Positions 14,327 to 22,077 of a DNA stretch of 64,000 nt are shown here, piece by piece (within the stretch, counting starts at the first letter, position 1; each line of letters begins with the position of its first letter). Location: contig NZ_OY725712.1 in assembly GCF_963360655.1 (NCBI RefSeq), forward strand, positions 806,001 through 870,000, given 5' to 3'. The position numbers and the translations under genes are program-made. The notes beneath the pieces were generated by a model. That model made no database searches, was not told the origin of the DNA, and saw nothing but the letters and a program-made list of their open reading frames with translations. This stretch comes from Collinsella aerofaciens. Lineage in GTDB: Bacteria > Actinomycetota > Coriobacteriia > Coriobacteriales > Coriobacteriaceae.

Positions 14327-17140
14327 TTACCCCGTGTTCTGCAATCCTGCCGAGACGCCGGTCACAGTCGAAAGAATCAGGCTCATGTACTCGGCCTTCT
14401 TCTCCTCGGCCATCTCGTCCTGGTTCATACGCACCTCGCGAAGGGCGCGGACCTGGGCGATGGACAGGGCGTCGACGTAGGGGTTGCGCACGCGGACGGC
14501 GCAGCCGAGCACGCGACGGCGCTGCAGCGGCCACTCGTCACCGACGATGGCAAGGACCCACTTACGCGTGAGCTGCATCTCGGTAAAGACCTTCTCGGAC
14601 AGATCCTGGCGGTCGCCCAGGTGCAGATACATCTTGGCGATGCGCTGGTCGGTCTTGGCGATCGACATCTCGATGTTGTCGATAAAGGTGCGGAAGAACG
14701 GCCACTCCTGGTAGGCAGCCTTGAGCTGGTCAAGATCGCCAAGCTGCTCGCAGGCGGTGCCCAGACCGTACCAAGCGGCCAGGTTAATGCGCGCCTGGCT
14801 CCAGCTGAAGATCCACGGAATGGTACGCAGGTCGTCGAGTGACTTCGCACCCAGACCGCGCTTGGCCGGACGCGAGCCGATCGGCAGCAGACCGACCTCG
14901 GTCAGCGGCGTCACGGTCGAGAACCACGGTGTAAAGTCCTCGGTGTTCAGCAGGTCCAGATAGCGCTCGTGGCTTGCGGTGTTGAGCTTCTCGGCCATAT
15001 CCCAGAACTTCTGCGTGGTCTCGGTGTTGGTCTTCTCGACACTCGGGGCCGACTGCAAAAGCGTTGCGGCAGCAACGGACTCAACATGGCGCTGAGCCAG
15101 CGTGCGGTTGCCGTAACGGGCAAAGATGACCTCGCCCTGCTCGGTGAGCTTAAAGAAGCAGTTGACCGAACCCTTGGGCTGCGCCAGCACGGCCTTGTTG
15201 GCCGGGCCGCCACCACGGCCCACGGCACCGCCGCGACCGTGCATGAGCACCAGGTCGATATCGTTCTTCTCGGCCCACTTGGCGATGCGCTCCTGCGCGG
15301 AGTGCAGCGCGAGCATGGCCGTGGTAGGACCGGCGTCCTTGGAGGAGTCGGAATAGCCCAGCATGACCTCCATGCGGCGGTTGGTCTGGGCAAGGCGCTT
15401 TTGCACCACGGGCAGCGTAAGCATCTGGTCGAGCACGTCGATGCAGCCCTCGAGGTCCTCGAGCTGCTCGAACAGCGGGATCACGTCGAGCTCGGGGACA
15501 TCCTCCTCGTGTGCAAAGGACAGGTGGGCAAGCTCAAAGACGTCGGCCACATGCTGGGCGCTCTTGGTGAACGAGATGATGTAGCGGTGCGCCATCTTCT
15601 TGCCGTAGCGCTTTTGGATGGAGCCGATAGCGCGGAAGGTATCGATGACCTCGCGCGTCATGGGCTGCAGGTCGCCATGGATACCGTTCTCGTGGATATC
15701 CTTGAGGGCGCGGGCGTGCACCACGGAGTGCTGACGGAACTCCATCTCGACCATATGGAAGCCGAAGGACTCGACCTGCCAGATGATGGTTTGGACCGGA
15801 CCGTAGGCGGCACGGACGGCACCGCAGGCAGCAAGCGAACGCTGGACGACGCGCAGGTCATCCAGGAACTCGTCGGCGCTGTGGTACATGGTGTCGGTGA
15901 TGCGGCGCACGGTGGCGTTCAGGCGGTCGGCCATGACGAGCATGACGGCGCGATGCGGCTCGTGCTCGGAGATCAGCTCGGCGCGGGCCGTGTACCGAGG
16001 GCTCATCTCGACCTGATGGTTCCACAGGTTAATGAGCTCGGCCGACGGCTTGCTGTAGGTAGCCTCGAGCGTGAGGTTGCGGCCGATGTGGCGGCACTTG
16101 TCCTCGAGCTTGAGCACCATGTGCGTAAAGTACTTGGCGGCGACCTCACGGCTCACCTTGGCGGTGACGTTGGGGTTACCGTCGCGGTCGGAACCGATCC
16201 AGCTGCCGGGATGGAAGAACGCCGGGCACAGCGGCGGCACAGTACCGGCCTTGTCGCCCAGCACCCAATCGTCAAAACGACGATAGATAACGGGGATAAC
16301 GTCGAACAGCGTGTTATCGAAGATGTCGATGATGGTATCGGCTTCCTCGACCGGCGTGGGCTTCTTGAGCGCGATGGGGCTCGTACGCACCAGGGCGTCG
16401 ATCTCCTGCAGCATATGGCGCTCGTTCTCCACCAGGTCGGAGCCGCCCAGACGCGGACGCTCCTCCAGCAGGTTGGAGATACGGCGGATCTTGCCCTCGA
16501 CGGCCTTACGACGGGCCTCGGTGGGATGTGCGGTAAAGACAGGGTGGAACTCGAGCTTGTCGAGCAGCTCGTTGGCACCCTCGACACCCAGCTCATTCAC
16601 CAGCTGGTGATAGGCAACGGTAAGCTCGTTGGCAGGATCGACCTCGGTATCGGTCGACGCACCGGCCTCGCGCTCGCGCAGCTGCGCCACACGGTAGTTC
16701 TCCTCCGACAGGTTTGCCAGATGGAAAAAGCTCGTAAAGGCGCGGACAATGACCTGCTGCTTATCGAGCGGCAGGCTGTCGATCAAATCGACGACCTCAC
16801 GAAATGCCACGGCAGTGGGCTCGTCGGCGGTGGGCACGCCCTGCTCGTCGACGGCTTCGTCGGCAGCGCAGGTACCGGGGTTGCCGGCATTGACCACAAT
16901 CTCGGCTGTCAAAATCTTGTCGAACAGGTCCGCGATCTCGGGATCATACTCGCTAAGCACACGGCGCTCCAGGCGCAAGAACAGCGCCAGATTGTCGCGC
17001 AGCTCCTCGGGGATCTCGATCTCGGCGAGACGCTCCCTGGACTCGGCATTCGAGCCGATTCGGTTAACGAGGCGGTTGACCACGGCAGCGACGCGCGCCG
17101 CGGCTTCGGGTACAGACTGGTTGCTTAGGTTCTCAGCCAC
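14327..17140 (-). CDS. ppc: Phosphoenolpyruvate carboxylase
   Basis: A protein of about 937 residues that adds bicarbonate to phosphoenolpyruvate to give oxaloacetate, feeding fermentative succinate and aspartate synthesis. Family motifs are in order: FTAHPTEARRKAVEGKI with the catalytic His, GSWIGSDRDGNPNV, VMLGYSDSSKDAGPTTA, LMHGRGGAVGRGGGP, and the C-terminal QNTG. The ATG at 17152 is only two bases after AAGGAGG, too close; the GTG at 17140 has GGGAGG at a proper distance and is preferred. It is a single-gene unit. Confidence 0.96.
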   Translation of the reverse strand: MAENLSNQSVPEAAARVAAVVNRLVNRIGSNAESRERLAEIEIPEELRDNLALFLRLERRVLSEYDPEIADLFDKILTAEIVVNAGNPGTCAADEAVDEQGVPTADEPTAVAFREVVDLIDSLPLDKQQVIVRAFTSFFHLANLSEENYRVAQLREREAGASTDTEVDPANELTVAYHQLVNELGVEGANELLDKLEFHPVFTAHPTEARRKAVEGKIRRISNLLEERPRLGGSDLVENERHMLQEIDALVRTSPIALKKPTPVEEADTIIDIFDNTLFDVIPVIYRRFDDWVLGDKAGTVPPLCPAFFHPGSWIGSDRDGNPNVTAKVSREVAAKYFTHMVLKLEDKCRHIGRNLTLEATYSKPSAELINLWNHQVEMSPRYTARAELISEHEPHRAVMLVMADRLNATVRRITDTMYHSADEFLDDLRVVQRSLAACGAVRAAYGPVQTIIWQVESFGFHMVEMEFRQHSVVHARALKDIHENGIHGDLQPMTREVIDTFRAIGSIQKRYGKKMAHRYIISFTKSAQHVADVFELAHLSFAHEEDVPELDVIPLFEQLEDLEGCIDVLDQMLTLPVVQKRLAQTNRRMEVMLGYSDSSKDAGPTTAMLALHSAQERIAKWAEKNDIDLVLMHGRGGAVGRGGGPANKAVLAQPKGSVNCFFKLTEQGEVIFARYGNRTLAQRHVESVAAATLLQSAPSVEKTNTETTQKFWDMAEKLNTASHERYLDLLNTEDFTPWFSTVTPLTEVGLLPIGSRPAKRGLGAKSLDDLRTIPWIFSWSQARINLAAWYGLGTACEQLGDLDQLKAAYQEWPFFRTFIDNIEMSIAKTDQRIAKMYLHLGDRQDLSEKVFTEMQLTRKWVLAIVGDEWPLQRRRVLGCAVRVRNPYVDALSIAQVRALREVRMNQDEMAEEKKAEYMSLILSTVTGVSAGLQNTG

Positions 17141-17303
17141 GTTTCCTCCCATTCCTCCTTCTATGCACGTAACATGCGGTATTCATTATAGGCGCTTGAG
17201 AAATACTTTCGACACTGATTGCGCTTTACCACACAAAAGTATTTTCTGCATTGCAAAGGTTTTTGCCCTAAATGGTCGTATTTCTCGGTGGGCGGCATAC
17301 GTA

Positions 17304-17340
17304 AACGGGGGCATTCCGCATAAAAGCGAAACACCCCCGT
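17304..17340 (-). terminator. hisS: Probable terminator of hisS
   Basis: ACGGGGG and CCCCCGT form a perfect 7-bp stem with a long loop in the gap after the hisS stop. On the minus strand a short TTT follows. The stem could serve either strand; efficiency is uncertain. Confidence 0.5.
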
Positions 17341-17398
17341 AACAATAGCTCGTCGCGAGCGGGACATGTTAGCGGGTCCGCAGCTCAAAAATCATGCG

Positions 17399-18712
17399 CT
17401 ACAGACGCTCGCGAACCGCCTCGACGACGTTGGCCAGATCGACGAGAACCTCGTCATGGCTCTGCATGTCGCGCACCTTGACCTTGCCGGCGGCAAGCTC
17501 GTCGCCGCCCAGGACCAGGATGAGCTTGGCGCCTACCTTATCGGCCTGCTTAAACTGGGCCTTGAGCGAACGGCCCTGATAGTCGGCCTCGGTCACAATC
17601 CCTGCGGCGCGAAGCTCCTGCGTAATGGTAAAGACGTTCTGACGCAGCTCCTTGCCGGCATTGGCGACGTAGACGCACGGGACCTCCTCGGCACCCAGGT
17701 CGCTGCCAAAGGCCTGCAGGGCCAGCAGGGCGCGCTCAAAACCGACGGCGAAGCCGACGCCTGCCGTGGGCTTGCCGCCCTCGAGCTCGACGAGACCATC
17801 GTAGCGGCCGCCGCCGCCGATGGAGCCGACGCCGGCGCCAGGGGCCTCGACCTCAAAGACAGTACGGGTGTAGTAGTCCAGGCCGCGCACCAAGGTGGGA
17901 TCCTCGACATACTCGATACCGGCGGCATCCAGATAGCGCTTGACTTGCTCGTAGTGCTCGCGGCACTCATCGCACAGGTTGTCACCCATCAGCGGAGCCT
18001 CGGCCATGATCTCGCGGCAGTGGTCGTTCTTGCAGTCAAAGGCACGCAGCGGGTTGAGCTCGGCGCGCTCGCGGCACTCATCGCACATCTCGTCTGCGTG
18101 ATCGAGGATAAACTGCTTGACTTGCTCGCGGTAAGCCGGACGGCACTGAGCGTCGCCCATCGAGTTAATGAGCAGACGAAGCTTGGAAAGATCGAAGCCC
18201 AGGCGCTTGTAAAACTCCATGAGCATGATGATGCACTCGGCGTCTGCCGCCGGATCGGGAGCGCCGAGCCACTCGATGCCCACCTGGTGGAACTGGCGCA
18301 GGCGGCCCTTCTGGGGACGCTCGCCGCGGAACATGGCCTCGGCGTAGTACGCCTTAAACGGCGTGGAGCCCTGGGGCACCAGATTGTTCTCGACGACAGC
18401 GCGCACCACGCCGGCCGTGCCCTCGGGGCGAAGCGCCAGGCGCTGCTTGGGCTTGAGTTTGGTGTCGGTGCCCTCGGTAAAGACGCGCTCCAGGTTGGCA
18501 CCGCTGAACACGCGGAACATTTCCTTGCGCACGACGTCGGTCGACTGGCCGATACCGTGGACAAACACGTCCACCTGCTCGATCGCGGGCGTCTCGATGG
18601 GTTTAAAACCAAACGGCTCGAACACGCCGGCCGCAATCTGCTGCATCTTTTGCCAGGCGCGCATCTCGGCGCCGATAAGGTCGCGGGTTCCCTCCGCCTT
18701 CTGTGCCTGCAT
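17399..18712 (-). CDS. hisS: Histidyl-tRNA synthetase
   Basis: A 437-residue class II synthetase. It opens with KAEGTRDLIGAEM, has motif 2 as YYAEAMFRGERPQKGRLRQFHQ-type sequence, the histidine-A signature LVRGLDYYTRTVFE and the motif 3 region GGRYDGLVELEGG with VGFAVGFERALLAL. The C-terminal anticodon-binding domain ends the protein. A CDECRE pair (residues about 172-200) forms a Cys-rich insertion that may bind metal. The ATG at 18712 follows GAAAGG. The upstream gap contains an inverted repeat with a 20-base C tract. Confidence 0.96.
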   Translation of the reverse strand: MQAQKAEGTRDLIGAEMRAWQKMQQIAAGVFEPFGFKPIETPAIEQVDVFVHGIGQSTDVVRKEMFRVFSGANLERVFTEGTDTKLKPKQRLALRPEGTAGVVRAVVENNLVPQGSTPFKAYYAEAMFRGERPQKGRLRQFHQVGIEWLGAPDPAADAECIIMLMEFYKRLGFDLSKLRLLINSMGDAQCRPAYREQVKQFILDHADEMCDECRERAELNPLRAFDCKNDHCREIMAEAPLMGDNLCDECREHYEQVKRYLDAAGIEYVEDPTLVRGLDYYTRTVFEVEAPGAGVGSIGGGGRYDGLVELEGGKPTAGVGFAVGFERALLALQAFGSDLGAEEVPCVYVANAGKELRQNVFTITQELRAAGIVTEADYQGRSLKAQFKQADKVGAKLILVLGGDELAAGKVKVRDMQSHDEVLVDLANVVEAVRERL

Positions 18713-18770
18713 GGGCAAACACCTTTCTTTTGTATCGCGTCATAGGTAACGGTCATTATACGGCACAAAT

Positions 18771-18853
18771 ACAAACAGCGGCGGCGCGTCTGACCGAACG
18801 AGGGTATGGGGACTCGTTCGGCCCCCCCCCCCCCCCCCCCCGCCGCTGTTTGT
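18771..18853. repeat. Inverted repeat containing a 20-base C homopolymer
   Basis: ACAAACAGCGGCG (18771-18783) pairs with CGCCGCTGTTTGT (18841-18853), and CGAACGAG (18795-18802) with CTCGTTCG (18813-18820). Between the inner and outer right arms lies an uninterrupted run of 20 C (18822-18841). Such a run is prone to slippage and its exact length should be treated with caution. It lies about 60 bases upstream of hisS. Confidence 0.8.
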
Positions 18854-18990
18854 GATCCCTTTTCCTCCGTCCCCTTCGGATCACGTGATCCCTTGGGGAC
18901 GGAGGAATAGGGATCATTTCGTAGGCCCGTGGCCGCCTTGGAAACCGAATGATGGTACGAGCATCCATTCGGCTTCCAAGGCGGCCACGG
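18854..18990. repeat. Two further long palindromes between hisS and the MFS remnant
   Basis: Arms 18854-18874 and 18895-18915 (GATCCC, CTCCGTCCCC and complements) enclose a loop with CACGTG. Next, 18927-18955 and 18962-18990 are near-perfect 29-base arms beginning CCGTGGCCGCCTTGGAA. The first belongs to the same family as the palindrome at 27227-27308. No gene is seen in this 313-base gap. Confidence 0.78.
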
Positions 18991-19025
18991 ACAGAACGGG
19001 ACGAACAGAAAAGAGCGACGGACGC

Positions 19026-19475
19026 CTACTCCCCCGCCACGCTCGCGCGCAGCTTGGCGGCGATGGGCTCGGATACCAGCAGGAACACGAGCATGACCAC
19101 GGAGCACGCCAAGCACACGATCCAGGTGCTCGCAAAGGAGCCCGAAACGGCAAAGAGCACGTAGACCTGCCACAGCTCACCGACAAAGCTCATGCCAGCA
19201 AGCACCGCTGAGGTAGCGATAACGGTGAGCGAGCCCAATATGCGGCCACTCACCTTATCGGCAACATGGCCGATAACGAGCGAACCCACGACACTCACCA
19301 CGGTGGAGATAGCGTTGGAGATATTGTACTGGGCAAGCGTAATCCCGAGGTCGCTGACGATCAGCGGTTGGAACAGGCTCATGCAGTTGACGAAAATCGT
19401 GTAGCACGTGGCCATGATCACGAAGCCGGAGGTCACCACGAGCCAGCCGGGGAAGAACTTACGCTGCTGGGGCAT
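19026..19475 (-). pseudogene. MFS transporter with internal deletion
   Basis: A 149-residue frame that starts like a major-facilitator protein of the oxalate/formate-antiporter type (FFPGWLVVTSGFVIMATCY, then LFQPLIVSDLGITLAQYN and GHVADKVSGRILG, the usual loop between helices 2 and 3). After about four helices it passes directly into a segment like the end of the twelfth helix and tail (CSVVMLVFLLVSEPIAAKL). Such transporters have about 400 residues, so some 250-270 residues from the middle are missing in frame. Four to five helices cannot make a normal MFS fold. It starts 3 bases after the M20 gene and was presumably its uptake partner. Confidence 0.75.
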
Positions 19476-19478
19476 TGG

Positions 19479-20777
19479 TTACTCCTTGTGGTCGGCGATA
19501 TAGCCCAAAGCGACGGCGGTATAAGCCGCAGCACCGAGCGGCAGCTCGGCATCGTTAAAACGTGCCTTGGGATGGTGCTGGGCAAAGTGTTCGTCCGTGT
19601 CGGTTACGGCCGCGCCCACGGTAAAGTACGCACTCGGAATCTCGCTCGAGATAAGCGCGAAGTCCTCACTCGCCATGGCATGGAAAAGCGGCAAGAAAGC
19701 CGCCTTGGGCAGCACTGCGCCCACATAGCCAAGCGACGCCTGAGTCATATCGCTGTCGAGTACAAGCGGCGGAACATCCGAAAGCGTCTCGATGGTCGCC
19801 GGCGTACGATATGTTGTGGCAACGCCGTTAACGACCTCCGCGATGCGGGTCTTTAGGTGAGCCATGAGCTCAACATCAAAGCCGCGCAGCGTTCCCTCGA
19901 GCACGCAGGTGTCGGGAATGACGTTGGCCGCTTGGCCACCGGCAAACTTACCCACGGTCAGTGCGACCTCCTTGGCCGCCGGCACTTCGCGAGCAATGAG
20001 CTCCTGAAGCGCCAGGTGCACATGGACGCCGGCCGTGATGGGGTCGATGCAGATCTCGGGGCTCGAGCCATGTCCGCCCTTGCCCTGCAGCGTGATGCGG
20101 AAACCGTACACGCCCGAAAGCGCCGGGCTCCCATAGAGCACCAGGCCGAGCGGCGATTGGCTGTTAACATGCATGGCAAAAGCCGCCTGAGGACGCGGGT
20201 TCTCGAGCAAGCCGTCGGCGATGGCAGCGCGTGCCCCCTCAAAGGTCTCCTCGCCCGGCTGGAACAGCAGTTTGACGGTAGCGTTGGCGTCGACAAGCTC
20301 GGCCTCGCGGGCCTTGAGCAAGCGCGCCGCACCAAGCAGCGCCGTCGCGTGCATATCGTGACCGCAAGCATGCATGCAGCCGTTCGTAGAGGCGAAAGGC
20401 TCGCCCGACTCTTCGGCAACGGGCAGGGCATCCATGTCGCCACGCAGCATAATGACCGTTCCGGCCTGTTCGTCCGTGCAGACGCCATTGCCCTGGGCCG
20501 CGGTGGCACCGGCACCGACAAGGCCCACAACACAGGAACCATCGACGAGCGTGGCAAACGGGATGTCCATCTCGGCCAGGCGCGCTTGGATATACGCAGA
20601 GGTCTGCGGGAGGTCGTTACCAAGTTCGGGCGTCCGATGCAGATCGTGACGCCATGCGGCAAGCTCATCGGCAAAAGTTTGAGCCTCTTTGACCAGACTG
20701 TCGCCAATGGCGGCTTGCGCCGCCGCGGTGGCCTTGGGCGCTGATTGCGGTTGAAGATCGGACAGTGCTGGTGCCAT
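19479..20777 (-). CDS. M20-family amidohydrolase (hippurate/IAA-amino acid hydrolase type)
   Basis: A 432-residue metallo-aminoacylase that would remove acyl or aromatic groups from amino acids. The metal-binding motifs are GDMDALPV, GCMHACGHDMHATALLG and FQPGEETFEGA, and the dimerisation domain begins GKGGHGSSPEICIDP. This set is characteristic of HipO/YxeP/AbgB-like M20D enzymes; the substrate cannot be named. The ATG at 20777 has GGAGGG seven bases upstream, better than the longer frame to 20831. It forms an operon with the deleted transporter. Confidence 0.9.
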   Translation of the reverse strand: MAPALSDLQPQSAPKATAAAQAAIGDSLVKEAQTFADELAAWRHDLHRTPELGNDLPQTSAYIQARLAEMDIPFATLVDGSCVVGLVGAGATAAQGNGVCTDEQAGTVIMLRGDMDALPVAEESGEPFASTNGCMHACGHDMHATALLGAARLLKAREAELVDANATVKLLFQPGEETFEGARAAIADGLLENPRPQAAFAMHVNSQSPLGLVLYGSPALSGVYGFRITLQGKGGHGSSPEICIDPITAGVHVHLALQELIAREVPAAKEVALTVGKFAGGQAANVIPDTCVLEGTLRGFDVELMAHLKTRIAEVVNGVATTYRTPATIETLSDVPPLVLDSDMTQASLGYVGAVLPKAAFLPLFHAMASEDFALISSEIPSAYFTVGAAVTDTDEHFAQHHPKARFNDAELPLGAAAYTAVALGYIADHKE

Positions 20778-20854
20778 AGATGCCCTCCAGTAACGTTTTT
20801 GCAGCAAGCACTTTGATAGCGTAAAGTGCAAGGTACTACTTTAAGGGCGACGCA

Positions 20855-20882
20855 TAAAAAATGCCGCCCCGGGAGGCGGCGC
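20855..20882 (-). terminator. Terminator of the EamA transporter gene
   Basis: GCCGCC (20863-20868) pairs with GGCGGC (20875-20880) around CCGGGA, followed by TTTTTT on the minus strand, 11 bases after the gene's stop. Confidence 0.9.
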
Positions 20883-20892
20883 AACAAATTGT

Positions 20893-21876
20893 TTACAATT
20901 GCGGGCGCGGCTTTCGACGCAAAAAATCGAAATGCGTCTCGCTCAAGATAATCGAAAGAAAGATGAGCGCGAAGCCGGCGAGCAGGCGCGAGGTGAGCGC
21001 CTCCCCCATCAGCAGCACCGAGAACAGCACACCCGAAGGCGACTCCATCGAAAGGAGCAGCGAGCCCGTCGAAGCCGGGACATGCGCCAGGCCGACATTT
21101 TGGATGAGCAGAGCCACACATGTGCAGCCCACCGAGAGAAACGCCATCACACTGATAAAGCTCGGCGTCCAAACGGACAGCGGCGCTTGGATCTCGAATA
21201 GCAGCGACGAGATCAGGCTCAGCACGCCGTTGCCCACAAACATCCAAAACGTGATGACGTTGATGTCCATCTTGCGGCCATACTTGGCGGTCACCGCCAT
21301 CTGGATGGCAAAGAAGACCGCACCGCCCAGTGTGATGACATCGCCGACATTGAACTCGACGCTATCGAGCGCCACCAGACCAATGCCCGCCAGGCACAGC
21401 AACGCGGCGCCCAAGTTGTAACGGGTAAGCTTTTCGCCGCTTAGAACGTAGCTCGCAAACGGAACCAAGATGCAGTACGTGCCCGTCAAAAATGCACTCT
21501 TGCCCGCCGTGGTCTGTGCCAGGCCGATCGTCTGCAAACCGTAGGCACCCCACATGAGCGCGCCCATGCCAAGTCCAACAATCAGGTTTCGAGCGTTGAA
21601 ATGGGCAACAATGCGCTCGTGGAAGATGGCAAGCATGACCAACGACGCCGGAAGAAAACGAATGTAGAGCAGCTCGAACACCGGAATGGTATCGAGCGCA
21701 TCCTTCATGGTGGTGAAGGAATAGCCCCAGATGACCGCCACCGAAAGCAGCAAGACCTTCCAGAACAGCGGCGAGCGCGCACCGGCACCGCGAGAGGCAC
21801 CGCCGGCACCTAGGTCTTCGCGGGCTACAGGGCTATCGGGCATATTCTCGATTTCGTTGGCAGCGTATTGGGCCAT
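20893..21876 (-). CDS. EamA/DMT-family transporter
   Basis: A 327-residue membrane protein with ten predicted helices in two EamA repeats. The first repeat begins LLLSVAVIWGYSFTTMKDAL with the typical RFLPASLVML second helix; the second repeat begins GDVITLGGAVFFAIQMAV and closes with SPSGVLFSVLLMGEALTSRLLAGFALIFLSIIL. The N-terminal 35 residues are a soluble, acidic and Gly/Ala-rich tail. DMT proteins export amino acids, drugs or metabolites; the substrate is unknown. GAGGATGTTCC precedes the ATG. Confidence 0.9.
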   Translation of the reverse strand: MAQYAANEIENMPDSPVAREDLGAGGASRGAGARSPLFWKVLLLSVAVIWGYSFTTMKDALDTIPVFELLYIRFLPASLVMLAIFHERIVAHFNARNLIVGLGMGALMWGAYGLQTIGLAQTTAGKSAFLTGTYCILVPFASYVLSGEKLTRYNLGAALLCLAGIGLVALDSVEFNVGDVITLGGAVFFAIQMAVTAKYGRKMDINVITFWMFVGNGVLSLISSLLFEIQAPLSVWTPSFISVMAFLSVGCTCVALLIQNVGLAHVPASTGSLLLSMESPSGVLFSVLLMGEALTSRLLAGFALIFLSIILSETHFDFLRRKPRPQL

Positions 21877-21944
21877 GGAACATCCTCACACTCAATCTGG
21901 GCGTGGTGTCCGCACGCGTATGGCTGCGTGCCGCCTCATGGTCA

Positions 21945-21982
21945 AATAAAAACGGGGCGCACCGGACCCCCGGCACGCCCCG
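21945..21982 (-). terminator. Terminator of the downstream YhgE gene
   Basis: CGGGGCG (21953-21959) pairs with CGCCCCG (21976-21982), with an inner CCGG/CCGG stem, followed on the minus strand by TTTTTATTT. It serves the gene ending at 22078. Confidence 0.88.
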
Positions 21983-22077
21983 CTACTGTAGCAACAACCA
22001 GCGTTGCATCGCAATCCAGCATAATAAAGTGTAAAACTGGAAGGCCTCGATGTTCTGACAGCGTTTACGTGTCTGAA

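Noticed and set aside
14969-17128. A 719-codon open frame antisense to ppc
   Set aside because: It mirrors ppc codons and shows no domain; the real gene is on the minus strand.
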